Assembly: GCF_018966525.1 (NCBI RefSeq)
Contig: NZ_CP076607.1
Location: 1,178,001-1,242,000, forward strand
Direction: 5' to 3'
From: Paenibacillus sophorae
GTDB lineage: Bacteria; Bacillota; Bacilli; Paenibacillales; Paenibacillaceae
Length of the DNA: 64,000 nucleotides
The position numbers were made by a program, and so were the translations under genes. Below, in pieces: positions 8,414 to 17,420 of this stretch (position 1 is its first letter; the number at the start of each line of letters is the position of its first letter). Under the pieces are notes generated by a model. The model was not told where the DNA came from and made no database searches. It saw nothing but the letters and a program-made list of their open reading frames with translations.

Positions 8414-9920
8414 AACTCAACTTTCGCACCTAAAAAATCAGCATAAACCCTTGAGGCAGTAAGAAGAATCCAATAAATTTGTCCGTATTGACAAAAAACA
8501 CCTTGCTTGTTTGGTATCATGGAAGTGTCGAGCAACCATGCCAACAAGAAAGGTGCGTAACTCTATGTTACAACAACATTCCCTGTCTGAACAGTCTCGC
8601 TTTTCCAAACTTTTCGCTACTCTTCAAATCGGGAAATCCTTACGAAATGCGGGGATTTCCAAGTCATTTGGCCTTTCCAGTCTCGCGGTCTTTCAAATCG
8701 TCTTCTCTTTGGTATTTGAGGGAAAGAACTGGTTCCGGTTGCTAGAAAGCCAGCGGGGCACGTATCTTCCTGGAAAAGATGTCGTCTATCGATTCCTGAA
8801 TCATCCTTCCTTTGCGTGGAGGAAATTTCTGCATACGCTAAGCTTTAGAATCGTGTCGCATTTTGAGTCACTCATTTCATCTTCTCGTGTGCGAGTATTC
8901 ATCATCGACGATTCCGTGCTGAGCCGAAATCGGAGTAAAAAAGCCGAATTATTAGCTCGGGTATTTGACCATACGACAGGTAAGTTCACCAAAGGCTACA
9001 CCCTGCTGACGCTAGGCTGGTCAGATGGCTTTAGCTTTGCTCCGCTTGACTTTGTCATGCTTTCTTCGGCCAAGCTTGCAAATCGAATCTGCGAAATGAC
9101 TTCAAAAATCTCAAAACGCAGCATGGGGTACAAGCGTCGAATGGAGTCTTTCTCTCGAAAACCGGATGCCGTAGTCTCGTTGTTGGAAAGGGCGTTAGCT
9201 GCAGGTTTTACCGCTGATTACGTACTCATGGATAGCTGGTTTACTCAAGCCCCACTTCTTCGCCAATTAACGGACAAAGGCCTTTCCGTCATTGGGATGG
9301 TGAAGGAGATGAAACAGCGATATCTTGTTCAAGGACAGCGAATGACGCTACGTGAAGTCTTTCAAAGCCTTCCGAAGTCGAGTTCCAAAGACATTAAAGG
9401 TTCCATGAGCATACACACGACCTGCGGTCTGCCCGTGAAGCTCGTTTTTGTGCGCAACCGCAACAAACGGCGGGAATGGCTTGCGATTTTAAGTACAGAC
9501 GTCTCCCTGGATTCCGCCGAAATCGTGCGAATTTACGGGATGCGTTGGAATATAGAGACCTTTTTCAAAGTAACCAAAAGCTATTTAAAACTCGGAACGG
9601 AGTTTCAAGGCCGTTCGTTTGACCAACTGATTAGCCATACTACCATTGTATTCAGCCGTTATTTGGCAATGGAATACGAACGTCGTCAAGCCAGTGATGA
9701 TCGAACACTCGGTGGACTCTTTTTTCTCTTTGCGGACGAGGTCCGCGATCTGAACTTCCAGACTGCGCTCCAGCAACTCATGATTTTATTTCTCGAAATG
9801 GCTCAAGCGAAGACCAAGAAGAACCAAACGTCGGTTTTTTGTCAACTGCAGGATTGGATCTCTAGTTTACCCAGCTATATCAAGGGTTTGTTTAAAGATT
9901 TGAGCTGCGAAAGTTGAGTT
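8414..9920. mobile_element. IS4-superfamily insertion sequence, about 1507 bp, inside the permease gene
   Basis: Perfect 15-bp terminal inverted repeats (AACTCAACTTTCGCA and its complement) bound one transposase gene. The sequence ATT is present on both sides (8411-8413 and 9921-9923), consistent with a 3-bp target duplication, although a different end assignment would give a 2-bp TA. Excision in silico restores the host frame. The IS and its transposase frame look intact, so the insertion appears recent. Confidence 0.85.
8565..9917 (+). CDS. IS4-superfamily DDE transposase
   Basis: About 450 residues catalyse cut-and-paste transposition. Catalytic acidic residues can be seen in FIIDDSVLSR, in VLMDSWFTQ and in the YGMRWNIETFFK block, which resembles the Y-R-E-K signature of this superfamily. 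The start chosen is ATG 8565, with AGAAAGGTG nine bases upstream; ATG 8538 or GTG 8511 would extend it by 9 or 18 residues. The stop codon lies inside the right inverted repeat, three bases from the element end. Confidence 0.85.
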   Translation: MLQQHSLSEQSRFSKLFATLQIGKSLRNAGISKSFGLSSLAVFQIVFSLVFEGKNWFRLLESQRGTYLPGKDVVYRFLNHPSFAWRKFLHTLSFRIVSHFESLISSSRVRVFIIDDSVLSRNRSKKAELLARVFDHTTGKFTKGYTLLTLGWSDGFSFAPLDFVMLSSAKLANRICEMTSKISKRSMGYKRRMESFSRKPDAVVSLLERALAAGFTADYVLMDSWFTQAPLLRQLTDKGLSVIGMVKEMKQRYLVQGQRMTLREVFQSLPKSSSKDIKGSMSIHTTCGLPVKLVFVRNRNKRREWLAILSTDVSLDSAEIVRIYGMRWNIETFFKVTKSYLKLGTEFQGRSFDQLISHTTIVFSRYLAMEYERRQASDDRTLGGLFFLFADEVRDLNFQTALQQLMILFLEMAQAKTKKNQTSVFCQLQDWISSLPSYIKGLFKDLSCES

Positions 9921-10243
9921 ATTTACCTATGAGTAGCGGAAATATTTTTTGGATTGCCGTTTTAGCAGCTGTACTATTTGGAATCGCAGAGTCGGCTTTT
10001 GTACCCATATTTGCAATTTTCACTGCTCTAGAACCTAATCATATTGGCCCTATTTTGTCTGCTCACAATCTTGCTGCGGGGTTAAGCAATTTAATTGCAC
10101 CTGCTATTGCGACGATTATTTTACCATTTTTTCACGAAGAAGGAGTCATATGGGCTTTTGCTATTTGTTACTTTGCAGGAGCATTCATCATGCATTTTGT
10201 AAAGGTAGATCAACCTGTGGCGAATAAAGAAAAAGCGAAGTGA

Positions 10244-11756
10244 ACTCTCCCCCACTTAGCTTACGCATGAAGTTGGGGCTTCTGTTGGCATCGATACAGG
10301 GTTGCACACGCTTGCGAGCTTCATGATTGAAGGCTCAGCGCCTGTTGCACCCGAATGAGGGAAGCCAACGTCCAATACGTTCGTTTTGCCAATGAAGGGT
10401 CTTTTGCCTCCAAGGACAACCACATCTTTTCAGATGTGGCTTTGTGTATACTGCGTAACACGTACCGTGCGCCGATGTTATACGAGGCATTAAGGTCCGC
10501 GTGATACGTTTTGCCTGTTGTGAATACAGCAATATCACGCTTCGTGTTTCGTTGTACCCATCCACTGCCATCAAAAGCAAGCGCACTTGTATTTGCAGGA
10601 TTGACCATGGAAACCCGCATCCCTATGAAATGAGCCATTTCGGTCACTTTCGTTTGGATGCGCCGTTTGGCCCAAAACTGGAGTTTGGCTCGAAACCGCT
10701 TGGCTCCCCACGTTCCTTTAGGGAGACGCATCTTGCCTAAATACTCCATGACAATGACCTCTGCGCTGTGCTTTTGGGCATAGGCGAGGATTTGATGCGC
10801 GGTATCGTGGACGATATGCGTCTGTAAGCCGTTCATCCGCCGCCAGAAATTCGGTTTTGCGCCTCTACCGGATTGACGCTGGGCTTGTTTCCGTTTGCCT
10901 ATGATTTGGCGCATCCGATCTTTTTCTTTGGCTTGGTTGATAAAGATCCTCGCCAAGACAGTGCCGTTAGCGTCCATCACGGAACAGACTGCGGAATTCG
11001 TTAACCCCAAATCAACGGCACATCCCCTTCATAGGCGATATGAAGGGCATAGCGTTTTCCTTTTCGGACCAATGTGGGACTGCATTCTTTCATGCTCCAT
11101 ACGTTACGTTTGAATAGGTCTTGCCCTTTAAAGGTAATAGGGAGCCATACCCAATCACCTTGATGAAATACCTTGATTTTGGCTGCCCGATCGGAGGTTC
11201 GAACGAACATATTGCCTTTGTACAAGCAAGGGAACGCCTGATGCTGAGCTTGTAATTTCGGCGGTTTCTTCGAAAAGCGTTTCCCTTCTTGCTGGGCGTG
11301 TTGTTGCTCAGCTTGCCAAAGCTGAAAACGGGAATGATGACTTTTTACAATGCCAAACGCTTCTGCAATGGCACTTCTGCGGAAGTACGAAGGAAACTTA
11401 TAAAAGCGTTGATCGAATGCGGCGTAGAACGGATTCGGATTGTGCCTGGTACGGTGAGTCAGCCGTTCTACCGCCGTCACCACCGCTTGGGTGGATAACG
11501 ATTCCAAGGCAATAAACTGCTCTTGAATGACCGTAATCAAGAACAATAACGCCTCTTGATACACATGGAGAGTCGCATCCAGCATGTGGTGGTGAGACGT
11601 AATCGTATGCTTGAGTGTTTTGACCACCTTCATGAGATACGCCTCCATCGCAAGTTTGATGGATCTAGTATAACACAAGAACGTATGTTTGGTGAAGCGG
11701 GCGTGTCTAACCCCCACCTTCGCTGTTGGGTTAGAGGTGGGGGACTGCGACACTAA
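10244..11756 (-). mobile_element. IS605/IS1341-type element carrying tnpB only
   Basis: One broken tnpB gene on the minus strand is flanked by short hairpin-forming ends. The right end in element orientation (10244-10290) has AAGCCCCAACTTCATGCG and GTGGGGGAG; the left end (11700-11756) has GTCCCCCACCTCTAACCC with a complementary GGTGGGGGTTAG. No tnpA is present. The element begins directly after the stop codon of the interrupted permease. In such elements the guide (omega) RNA comes from the tnpB 3' end and right end, here about 10244-10450 on the minus strand. Exact boundaries cannot be fixed by eye. Confidence 0.7.
10321..11633 (-). pseudogene. tnpB: TnpB RNA-guided nuclease gene, frame-disrupted
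   Basis: Reading starts at about ATG 11633 (MKVVKTLKHTI) and stops at 11001; the downstream frame carries the RuvC part to 10321. The break lies at about 11001-11025, immediately before the first catalytic aspartate (AVDLGLTNSAV), and may include a small deletion. RuvC-II glutamate (VMEYLG) and RuvC-III aspartate (HADLNASYNIGARY) are present. The CxxC zinc finger usual between them is replaced by a cysteine-free stretch (AFDGSG and FTTGK), so this is a zinc-less TnpB variant. As read, no active nuclease would be made. Confidence 0.75.
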
Positions 11757-11780
11757 ATCTGTTCAAAGGTTGAAACAAAT

Positions 11781-11809
11781 TTGACATGAAGAAAGCGCTT
11801 TAGTATAAC
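11781..11809 (+). promoter_or_regulatory. Strong promoter with an embedded cre-like site
   Basis: TTGACA (11781-11786) and TATAAC (11804-11809) are exactly 17 bp apart. The spacer contains GAAAGCGCTTTA (11791-11802), close to the CcpA cre consensus. No gene follows immediately. After a leader with a terminator at 11957 comes an IS5 element and then the PTS operon, so this is probably the original PTS promoter. Confidence 0.6.
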
Positions 11810-11956
11810 TAGTACAGCCTAGCTAAATAATTCCAATGATTAATATATCTGTATAAATGTGTGAGAGTAAGTAAGGAACAAGGGTTCATATTTTGAAAGA
11901 AACAAACGTGAGTAATAATTGCGACTTTTTACAATACATGATTGAGACAGTTCGTG

Positions 11957-11999
11957 CCCCTTGATTCGTCAGAAATACTGATGGATCAGGGGGTTTTTC
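11957..11999 (+). terminator. Terminator or attenuator hairpin in the former PTS leader
   Basis: CCCCTTGAT pairs with ATCAGGGG (one bulged T), followed by five T. It lies about 150 bp downstream of the promoter at 11781 with no intervening gene, so it may be a leader attenuator; no matching antiterminator sequence was recognised. Confidence 0.6.
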
Positions 12000-12039
12000 T
12001 ATTTAATTTTGGCATGTTTTTTCTTATACATATAATCTA

Positions 12040-12870
12040 GGGCCTGTACGCAAACCTATTTGAGCCACAAGCGAATCGAAAGCAAAGTCAAAAAAGCCAT
12101 GAACATATCTGCTGTTTTTTCATAGCGGGTGGCCAGGCGTCGATAGTTTTTCACTTTGTTGAAAAAGCATTCGATTAAGTGTCGCTCTTTATATGTTTCA
12201 CGGTCTAACGCGCGTTTCACCCGCCGATTGCGTTTGCTTGGGATAACAGGAGTGATTGCTCGGCTTTGCAGAAGCTCCAGGATGGCATTTGTATCGTAAG
12301 CGCGATCTGCTAAAACTTCGCCCGGGCAGAACTCCAGCTCATGAAGAAGGCGATAGCCGGTGACGGAATCGTGGTCTTGCCCTGGCGTCAACTCAAAACG
12401 CAGAGGATAGCCCAGCGCATCCACGATCGTATGAATTTTGGTGGTTAATCCTCCGCGTGAACGTCCGATGGCTTGCTTTTCTTGCCCCCTTTTGCACCCG
12501 CTCCATGTTGATGGACGCGGACGATGGTGGCGTCCATCATGATTTGATCCCAATCCGGCTCTATGGCAACGTGTTTCAGAATCTCATCCCATCTATTCGC
12601 TTTTTGCAACCGCCAGAAGAAACTGTAGGCGGAAGACCATGGGCCGTAATGACTGGGTAAATCTCGCCATGGCGCTCCGGTTCGAGCCACCCAAAGTACC
12701 GCGTTCAGCATTTGCCGCCGATCTTTAGGCGGTCGTCCTCCTTGTTTCTTTCGGGCCGGGGGCAATAGGGGCTCTAGTACATTCCATTCCTCATCTGTTA
12801 ACTCATATCTTCGTCTCATGTTCCTTATTTTACTTAACTTCTACGCGTTGTACAGTTTGCGTACAGGCCC
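12040..12870 (-). mobile_element. IS5-family (IS427-group-like) insertion sequence, 831 bp
   Basis: Perfect 16-bp terminal inverted repeats (GGGCCTGTACGCAAAC at 12040-12055 and its complement at 12855-12870) are flanked by TA on both sides, consistent with a 2-bp target duplication. It carries two overlapping transposase frames. It separates a cre-bearing promoter and leader from the PTS operon at 13052. Confidence 0.9.
12056..12819 (-). CDS. IS5-family transposase, two frames joined by -1 frameshifting
   Basis: The first frame (12819 to 12445) begins MRRRYELTDEEWNVLEPLLPP and has the GGRPP and WVARTGAPWRDLP motifs of IS427-type proteins. The second (to 12056) has the second catalytic aspartate (LADRAYDTNAI) and the glutamate region (RHLIECFFNKVKNYRR). 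In the overlap lies an in-phase A-AAA-GGG heptamer (complement of 12487-12493), a classic -1 slippery site; a shift there fuses the frames into about 254 residues. The first aspartate is in MMDATIV. This arrangement is normal for the group, so the gene should be functional. Confidence 0.87.
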
Positions 12871-13051
12871 TAATTTAATCTCTGCGCTGCCCGTGTGGAG
12901 GACTGTGGGAATTTTCCCTTAAGCCTGATACTTTTCCCGGTTTAATAAGCGCTTTCCTAACTTCCTCCAAACGTATTGTTAGCGTTTTCTTATGGTGATA
13001 TTCTCTGTTCATAGCCATAAAGAAAACACTTTCAAAAAGGAGATTAGAGAC

Positions 13052-13528
13052 ATGGGTATAGTACTGGCGCGAATTGATCAACGTTTGATTCATGGAATTG
13101 TGGTGACTCAATGGGCAGGACATACAAGAGCCAAACGGCTGATGGTAGTGGATGATGTCGCGAGTAAAGATGAAGTCCAAAAAACAGCTATGCGTATGAG
13201 TAAGCCTGCCGGAACCGGGATGTCGATCATTGATACGGATACGGCCATTACCAACTTCAATGCCGGAAAATATGACGACCATAATGTTTTATTGGTTGTT
13301 CGAGAACCTGAAACGCTGCTGAAGCTTGCTGAGGGCGGCGTTCAAATTCCGAAAGTAAACGTCGGGATCATTTTTGACGGTGAAGGGAAAACAACGGTCA
13401 AGAAGATGGTTTCGGTCAATGAAAAAGAAGTAGCCGATCTCAAAGCATTAAAAGAAAAAGGAATTCCGGTCACCTTTCACTTTGTGCCGGGAGATGCGGA
13501 AGAACCACTGGAAACCTATATTAAATAA
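13052..13528 (+). CDS. PTS mannose/fructose/sorbose family transporter subunit IIB
   Basis: This 158-residue cytoplasmic phosphotransfer subunit takes phosphate from IIA and passes it to the incoming sugar. The active-site histidine is in ARIDQRLIHG (His14), as in all Man-family IIB proteins. The start ATG 13052 has AAAAAGGAGATTAG upstream; the frame is open further 5' but without a better site. It is the first gene of a five-gene operon (IIB-IIC-IID-IIA-glucosidase). The 180 bp upstream to the IS5 end contain weak cre-like sequences but no clear promoter. Confidence 0.92.
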   Translation: MGIVLARIDQRLIHGIVVTQWAGHTRAKRLMVVDDVASKDEVQKTAMRMSKPAGTGMSIIDTDTAITNFNAGKYDDHNVLLVVREPETLLKLAEGGVQIPKVNVGIIFDGEGKTTVKKMVSVNEKEVADLKALKEKGIPVTFHFVPGDAEEPLETYIK

Positions 13529-13550
13529 CAAAGCAGGAAGAGGATAAAAA

Positions 13551-14354
13551 ATGGAGATTATACAAGCGATACTCATTGTTGCATTAGCCTTCTGGATGGT
13601 TCTTGACCAACAAGGCTTTGTTATTACTACCTGGTTCCCGTCCATTATCGGAATGATTGCCGGGCTTATCATGGGCGATGTCCCTACGGCCATGGTCATA
13701 GCCGGGACCTTCCAATTAATGGCCCTGGGTGTAGCCAATATAGGCGGGTCCTCGGTGCCCAATTACGGTCTTGCGACACTTGTCGGGATTTACGTAGCCC
13801 TCCGCACAACCAGTGATATTGAACATGCGAAAGCCATTGCCTTGGCGGTCGGCGTACCTGTCGGAATGCTTGGCATTCAATTGGATGTGCTGGGCAAGAT
13901 ACTCAATTCCTATGTTTCTCATGCGGCTCAAAAAGCTTTAAACGAAGGGAAATTCGGGAAGATGAACCGTATTTTCTGGATTGGCCCCCTTATTTTTGGT
14001 TTAACCACAGCGGTTCCAACCTTACTTTGTGTGATATTCGGAGATAAAATCGTAAGGTTGCTGCTCGATGTCGTACCGAAATGGTTCACAGACGGATTAT
14101 CCATAGCCGGATCTATGCTGCCGGTAGTCGGGATTGCATTATTGCTTCAGTATATGCCAGTGAAGAAATACTTGACGATGCTCTTGATTGGCTTTGTGAT
14201 TTCCGCGTATCTGGGCTTGCCGATCCTGGGAATTGCCATTTTAGGCTTCGCCTTTGCCTATTATTACTTCACCCAAAAAATAAACAGTACACCCGCAGCG
14301 GCTGCGGCGGGGAGTGGCAATACCTCAGTTGAAGGAGACGAATTCGATGAGTAA
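13551..14354 (+). CDS. PTS mannose/fructose/sorbose family transporter subunit IIC
   Basis: This 267-residue membrane subunit has about six or seven hydrophobic segments, starting IIQAILIVALAFWMVLDQQGF and including the conserved IMGDVPTAMVIAGTFQLMALG stretch of Man-family IIC. With IID it forms the sugar channel. AGGAAGAGG precedes ATG 13551. Its end overlaps the IID start by 8 bp. The C-terminal tail is rich in alanine and glycine and ends with acidic residues. Confidence 0.92.
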   Translation: MEIIQAILIVALAFWMVLDQQGFVITTWFPSIIGMIAGLIMGDVPTAMVIAGTFQLMALGVANIGGSSVPNYGLATLVGIYVALRTTSDIEHAKAIALAVGVPVGMLGIQLDVLGKILNSYVSHAAQKALNEGKFGKMNRIFWIGPLIFGLTTAVPTLLCVIFGDKIVRLLLDVVPKWFTDGLSIAGSMLPVVGIALLLQYMPVKKYLTMLLIGFVISAYLGLPILGIAILGFAFAYYYFTQKINSTPAAAAAGSGNTSVEGDEFDE

Positions 14355-15165
14355 CGCAGAATCGGCAACAAATCAGGTAACGAAAAGAGACATTCGGTCA
14401 GCCGCCATCCGGTATATGTTCATGGCTTGTAACACCTTTAATTACGAGAACCAGCAGGCTCCGGCGGTTGTGTTTGGACTGAACAAGGTTTTACGCAAAA
14501 TCCATAAAAAAGATGAGGACTATAAAGCATCTTTAAATAATCATTTTAACTACTTTAATACCACCACCTGGATGGCCAATCTTCTCTTGGGGGCCTCAGT
14601 GGCGATGGAACAGAAGGATGGAATCCAATCGAAGGAAGCGGTTCAAGCTTTTAAAACAGGGATGATGGGGCCGCTTGCCGGTGTTGGAGATACGCTTATT
14701 TGGGTACTGTACCCGACCATCATGGGGTCAATTGCCGGATATATGGGGTTACAGGGAAATCCGACAGGTGCGATTATTTGGTTGCTGCTCAACATCGTCT
14801 TCTTCTTTTTCCGGATTAAATTGTTCGACGTGGGCCACACCTCCGGCTTGAAATTAATCACTGCCCTGGGCGACAGATTAAATGTCTTTACTGAAGCCGC
14901 CTCCATCATGGGGTTAACCGTAGTTGGCGCATTAATTCCAGCCGTTGTAAAAATGAATGTCCAGCTTAAGTATCAAGCAGGGGAAGTCACACTGCCCATT
15001 CAAACTGAGATATTGGACAAGATTATGCCGGCGTTGCTGCCTGCGGTATTGACCATTGTCGTCTATAAGCTGATCGGATCGAAGAAGATTGGCCTCACAA
15101 GCATCATATTTTTGATTATTGCTTTAGCGTTAGCCTGTTCATACTTTGGAATTTTGGGCGTTTAA
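14347..15165 (+). CDS. PTS mannose/fructose/sorbose family transporter subunit IID
   Basis: The 272-residue partner of IIC is recognised by AAIRYMFMACNTFNYENQQA near the N-terminus, FNTTTWMANLLLGASVAMEQ, and the GMMGPLAGVGDTLIW motif typical of IID. Hydrophobic segments lie in the C-terminal half. The start ATG 14347 follows GAAGGAG; an upstream in-frame start at 14314 lacks a ribosome site. The overlap with IIC suggests coupled translation. Confidence 0.92.
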   Translation: MSNAESATNQVTKRDIRSAAIRYMFMACNTFNYENQQAPAVVFGLNKVLRKIHKKDEDYKASLNNHFNYFNTTTWMANLLLGASVAMEQKDGIQSKEAVQAFKTGMMGPLAGVGDTLIWVLYPTIMGSIAGYMGLQGNPTGAIIWLLLNIVFFFFRIKLFDVGHTSGLKLITALGDRLNVFTEAASIMGLTVVGALIPAVVKMNVQLKYQAGEVTLPIQTEILDKIMPALLPAVLTIVVYKLIGSKKIGLTSIIFLIIALALACSYFGILGV

Positions 15166-15196
15166 TCGATAAAGAAAGAGGAAGGAAAAGAAACAA

Positions 15197-15619
15197 ATGC
15201 GAAAAATTATCATTGCAAGCCACGATAAAATGGCAGAAGGCGTAAAAGATACTTTGAATTATATCACTAAAGGTATCGGTAATGTTCATGCCCTCTCAGC
15301 ATACCTGACGAACACCCCTGTTAAGGAAGAAATCAAAGAATTGTTGGAGGATGTAGGGGAAGATGATGAAGTAGTGGTGTTCACGGACCTGCTCGGGGGA
15401 TCGGTGAATCAGGCATTTGCAGCGTATTTAAGCCGTCCGCATTTTCATATTATCGCGGGAATCAATCTGCCGGTTATCATTGCGGTACTGGTACAGCCTG
15501 AGGATGAATATTTAACAGCGGATCAAATTCTTTTTGCCGTGAATGAAGCCAGGCAGCAGTTAGTGTATGTGAATGACTTTGTCGCCAATATGCCAAAAGA
15601 TGATGAAGAAGATGAATAA
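15197..15619 (+). CDS. PTS mannose family transporter subunit IIA
   Basis: This 140-residue cytoplasmic protein is phosphorylated by HPr. The active-site histidine is His9 in IIIASHDKMAEGV, and the domain signature VVFTDLLGGSVNQAF is present. GAGGAAGGAAAAG precedes ATG 15197. Here IIA is a separate protein rather than fused to IIB. The acidic C-terminus (DDEEDE) is followed one base later by the glucosidase start. Confidence 0.9.
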   Translation: MRKIIIASHDKMAEGVKDTLNYITKGIGNVHALSAYLTNTPVKEEIKELLEDVGEDDEVVVFTDLLGGSVNQAFAAYLSRPHFHIIAGINLPVIIAVLVQPEDEYLTADQILFAVNEARQQLVYVNDFVANMPKDDEEDE

Positions 15620-15620
15620 T

Positions 15621-17306
15621 ATGGCGAACGAAAAAGATTGGTGGAAGAAAAGTGTCGTTTATCAGGTTTATCCGCAAAGCTTTAAAGATACAACCGGGAG
15701 CGGCATAGGCGATTTAAACGGAATCATTGAAAAGCTCCCGTATTTAGCGGATTTGGGCATCAGCGTGATCTGGTTGAATCCGATTTATCAATCACCGCTG
15801 GTGGATAACGGGTATGACATATCCGATTATTACAACATCAATCCCGAATACGGAACGATGGATGATTTTAAACGACTCCTGGATCAAGCGCATCGCTTGG
15901 ATATCAAGATTATTATGGACCTGGTAGTTAATCATACAAGCGATCAGCATGAATGGTTTAAGAAGTCATGCGAATCGCGTGACAATGAGTTTTCAGACTT
16001 TTATATTTGGAAAGATCCGAAAGAGGATGGAAGCGCGCCTACGAATTGGGGCTCGACTTTTGGCGGTCCGGCCTGGGAGTATGCCAAAAGCCGCGGACAA
16101 TATTATCTGCACCTGTTTGCTAAAGAACAGCCGGATTTGAACTGGGAGAATCCCAAAGTTCGTGAAGCGATTTATGATATGATGAAATTCTGGTTCGAGA
16201 CGGGAATTGACGGTTTCCGGATGGATGTGATCAGCTTGATCAGTAAACGTCAGGATTGGCCGGATGCACCGGATGACGCGATCTATACCAAATCGTATTA
16301 TATCGGCGCCTCTAATGGACCGCGCGTTCACGAATTTCTCCGTGAAATGAATCAAGAGGTACTGAGCAAATATAATATTATGACCGTGGGAGAGACAGCA
16401 AATACCAATAGTGACCAAGCGATTTTATACACAGACCCAGATCGGGAAGAATTAAATATGGTCTTCCATTTCGATCACATGCACCTGGACTACGGACCGT
16501 ACGGAAAGTTCTCAGACATCCGTTTTAAGCTAAGCGATTTACGGGACGTTATGACAGAGTGGCAGGACAAACTGGAAGGCAGGGGATGGAACTCCCTTTA
16601 TTGGAGCAATCATGATCAGCCGCGTGCAGTTACCCGCTTTGGGAATGACGAGGAGTATCGTGTAGAATCCGCAAAAATGTTAGGAACACTCCTTCATATG
16701 ATGAAGGGCACGCCTTATATTTACCAAGGAGAAGAGCTGGGAATGCGCAATGTCCGCTTTGCTTCTTTTGATCAGTATAAGGACATTGAAACCTATGGTG
16801 TGAAGAAAGAATTTGAGGACAAAGGACTTCCGGAGGCGTACATGAAAGAGTCCATTTTCTTGAAATCCCGTGATAATGCGCGCACACCGATGCCGTGGAA
16901 TAGAAGAGAACCGTATGGATTTACAAGCGGAACACCGTGGATTGATTTCAGCCCGGATAATGATTGGATCAATGTGGAGGATTGTTTGGCCGATCAAGAT
17001 TCTGTGTATTACCATTACAAAGAATTAATTCGCCTTCGGAAGGAGTTGCCAGTTGTGGTTGATGGAATCTATGAGCTGATCAATCCGGGCGATTCCGCTG
17101 TCTACGGGTATACGCGTACTCTGGATCAGCAGAAGCTAGTCGTCATCTGCTCCTTCTCCGAGAGCAAAGTCAATTATAAATTGCCTGAGGAGCTGAAGCA
17201 CTCATCCGGCAGACTGTTACTATCCAATTATCCGGATACCCGGAAAGAGCTGGGCAATCTGGAGCTTCGCCCGTATGAAGCGGTAATTTATTATACTGAA
17301 GCATAA
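15621..17306 (+). CDS. GH13 alpha-glucosidase (oligo-1,6-glucosidase-like)
   Basis: This 561-residue cytoplasmic enzyme probably cleaves the sugar (phosphate) delivered by the PTS. Conserved GH13 regions: DLVVNHTSD (I), GFRMDVI with the nucleophile aspartate (II), VGETAN with the acid/base glutamate (III), WSNHDQPR (IV), plus QPDLNWEN. A Val after the nucleophile is the residue linked to alpha-1,6 specificity in oligo-1,6-glucosidases. Trehalose-6-phosphate hydrolases and dextran glucosidases are close relatives, so a phosphorylated disaccharide is possible. ATG 15621 begins almost at the IIA stop and has only a weak site (GAAGAAGA), suggesting coupling; ATG 15573 is an alternative. Confidence 0.88.
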   Translation: MANEKDWWKKSVVYQVYPQSFKDTTGSGIGDLNGIIEKLPYLADLGISVIWLNPIYQSPLVDNGYDISDYYNINPEYGTMDDFKRLLDQAHRLDIKIIMDLVVNHTSDQHEWFKKSCESRDNEFSDFYIWKDPKEDGSAPTNWGSTFGGPAWEYAKSRGQYYLHLFAKEQPDLNWENPKVREAIYDMMKFWFETGIDGFRMDVISLISKRQDWPDAPDDAIYTKSYYIGASNGPRVHEFLREMNQEVLSKYNIMTVGETANTNSDQAILYTDPDREELNMVFHFDHMHLDYGPYGKFSDIRFKLSDLRDVMTEWQDKLEGRGWNSLYWSNHDQPRAVTRFGNDEEYRVESAKMLGTLLHMMKGTPYIYQGEELGMRNVRFASFDQYKDIETYGVKKEFEDKGLPEAYMKESIFLKSRDNARTPMPWNRREPYGFTSGTPWIDFSPDNDWINVEDCLADQDSVYYHYKELIRLRKELPVVVDGIYELINPGDSAVYGYTRTLDQQKLVVICSFSESKVNYKLPEELKHSSGRLLLSNYPDTRKELGNLELRPYEAVIYYTEA

Positions 17307-17325
17307 AGAACTGACAATAGGATTA

Positions 17326-17361
17326 GACTAGTAGAGAATCTCCTCTTACTAGTCTTTTTTT
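17326..17361 (+). terminator. Rho-independent terminator after the PTS operon
   Basis: GACTAGTA pairs with TACTAGTC around an inner GAG/CTC stem, followed by seven T. Confidence 0.85.
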
Positions 17362-17420
17362 GCAGTATACTATTTGAATAAATGATTACTTAGTAATATT
17401 ACATAACGAGGAGCAGCTAT

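Larger units (their letters stand above)
7504..10243 (+). pseudogene. MFS polyol permease (RbtT/DalT/CsbX type) split by an IS element
   Basis: The two halves 7504-8413 and 9924-10243 encode one 409-residue transporter. The N-terminal part starts with FGIPKSFYWGYIAIALFMIGDGVEQAYL and has about nine membrane segments. The C-terminal part supplies the last helices and a basic tail. Removing the IS4-type element together with one copy of the flanking ATT restores the frame as FYYYLPMS. Without the element the length is normal for the polyol permease family. The genomic copy should yield only a truncated 303-residue protein. GAGAGGTGA precedes the start. The dehydrogenase upstream supports polyol uptake, now presumably lost. 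Confidence 0.85.

Noticed and set aside
12960..13040. Second cre site or promoter directly before the PTS IIB gene
   Set aside because: AGAAAACACTTTCA and TTAGCGTTTTCTTA resemble cre only partly, and no convincing -35/-10 pair was found.
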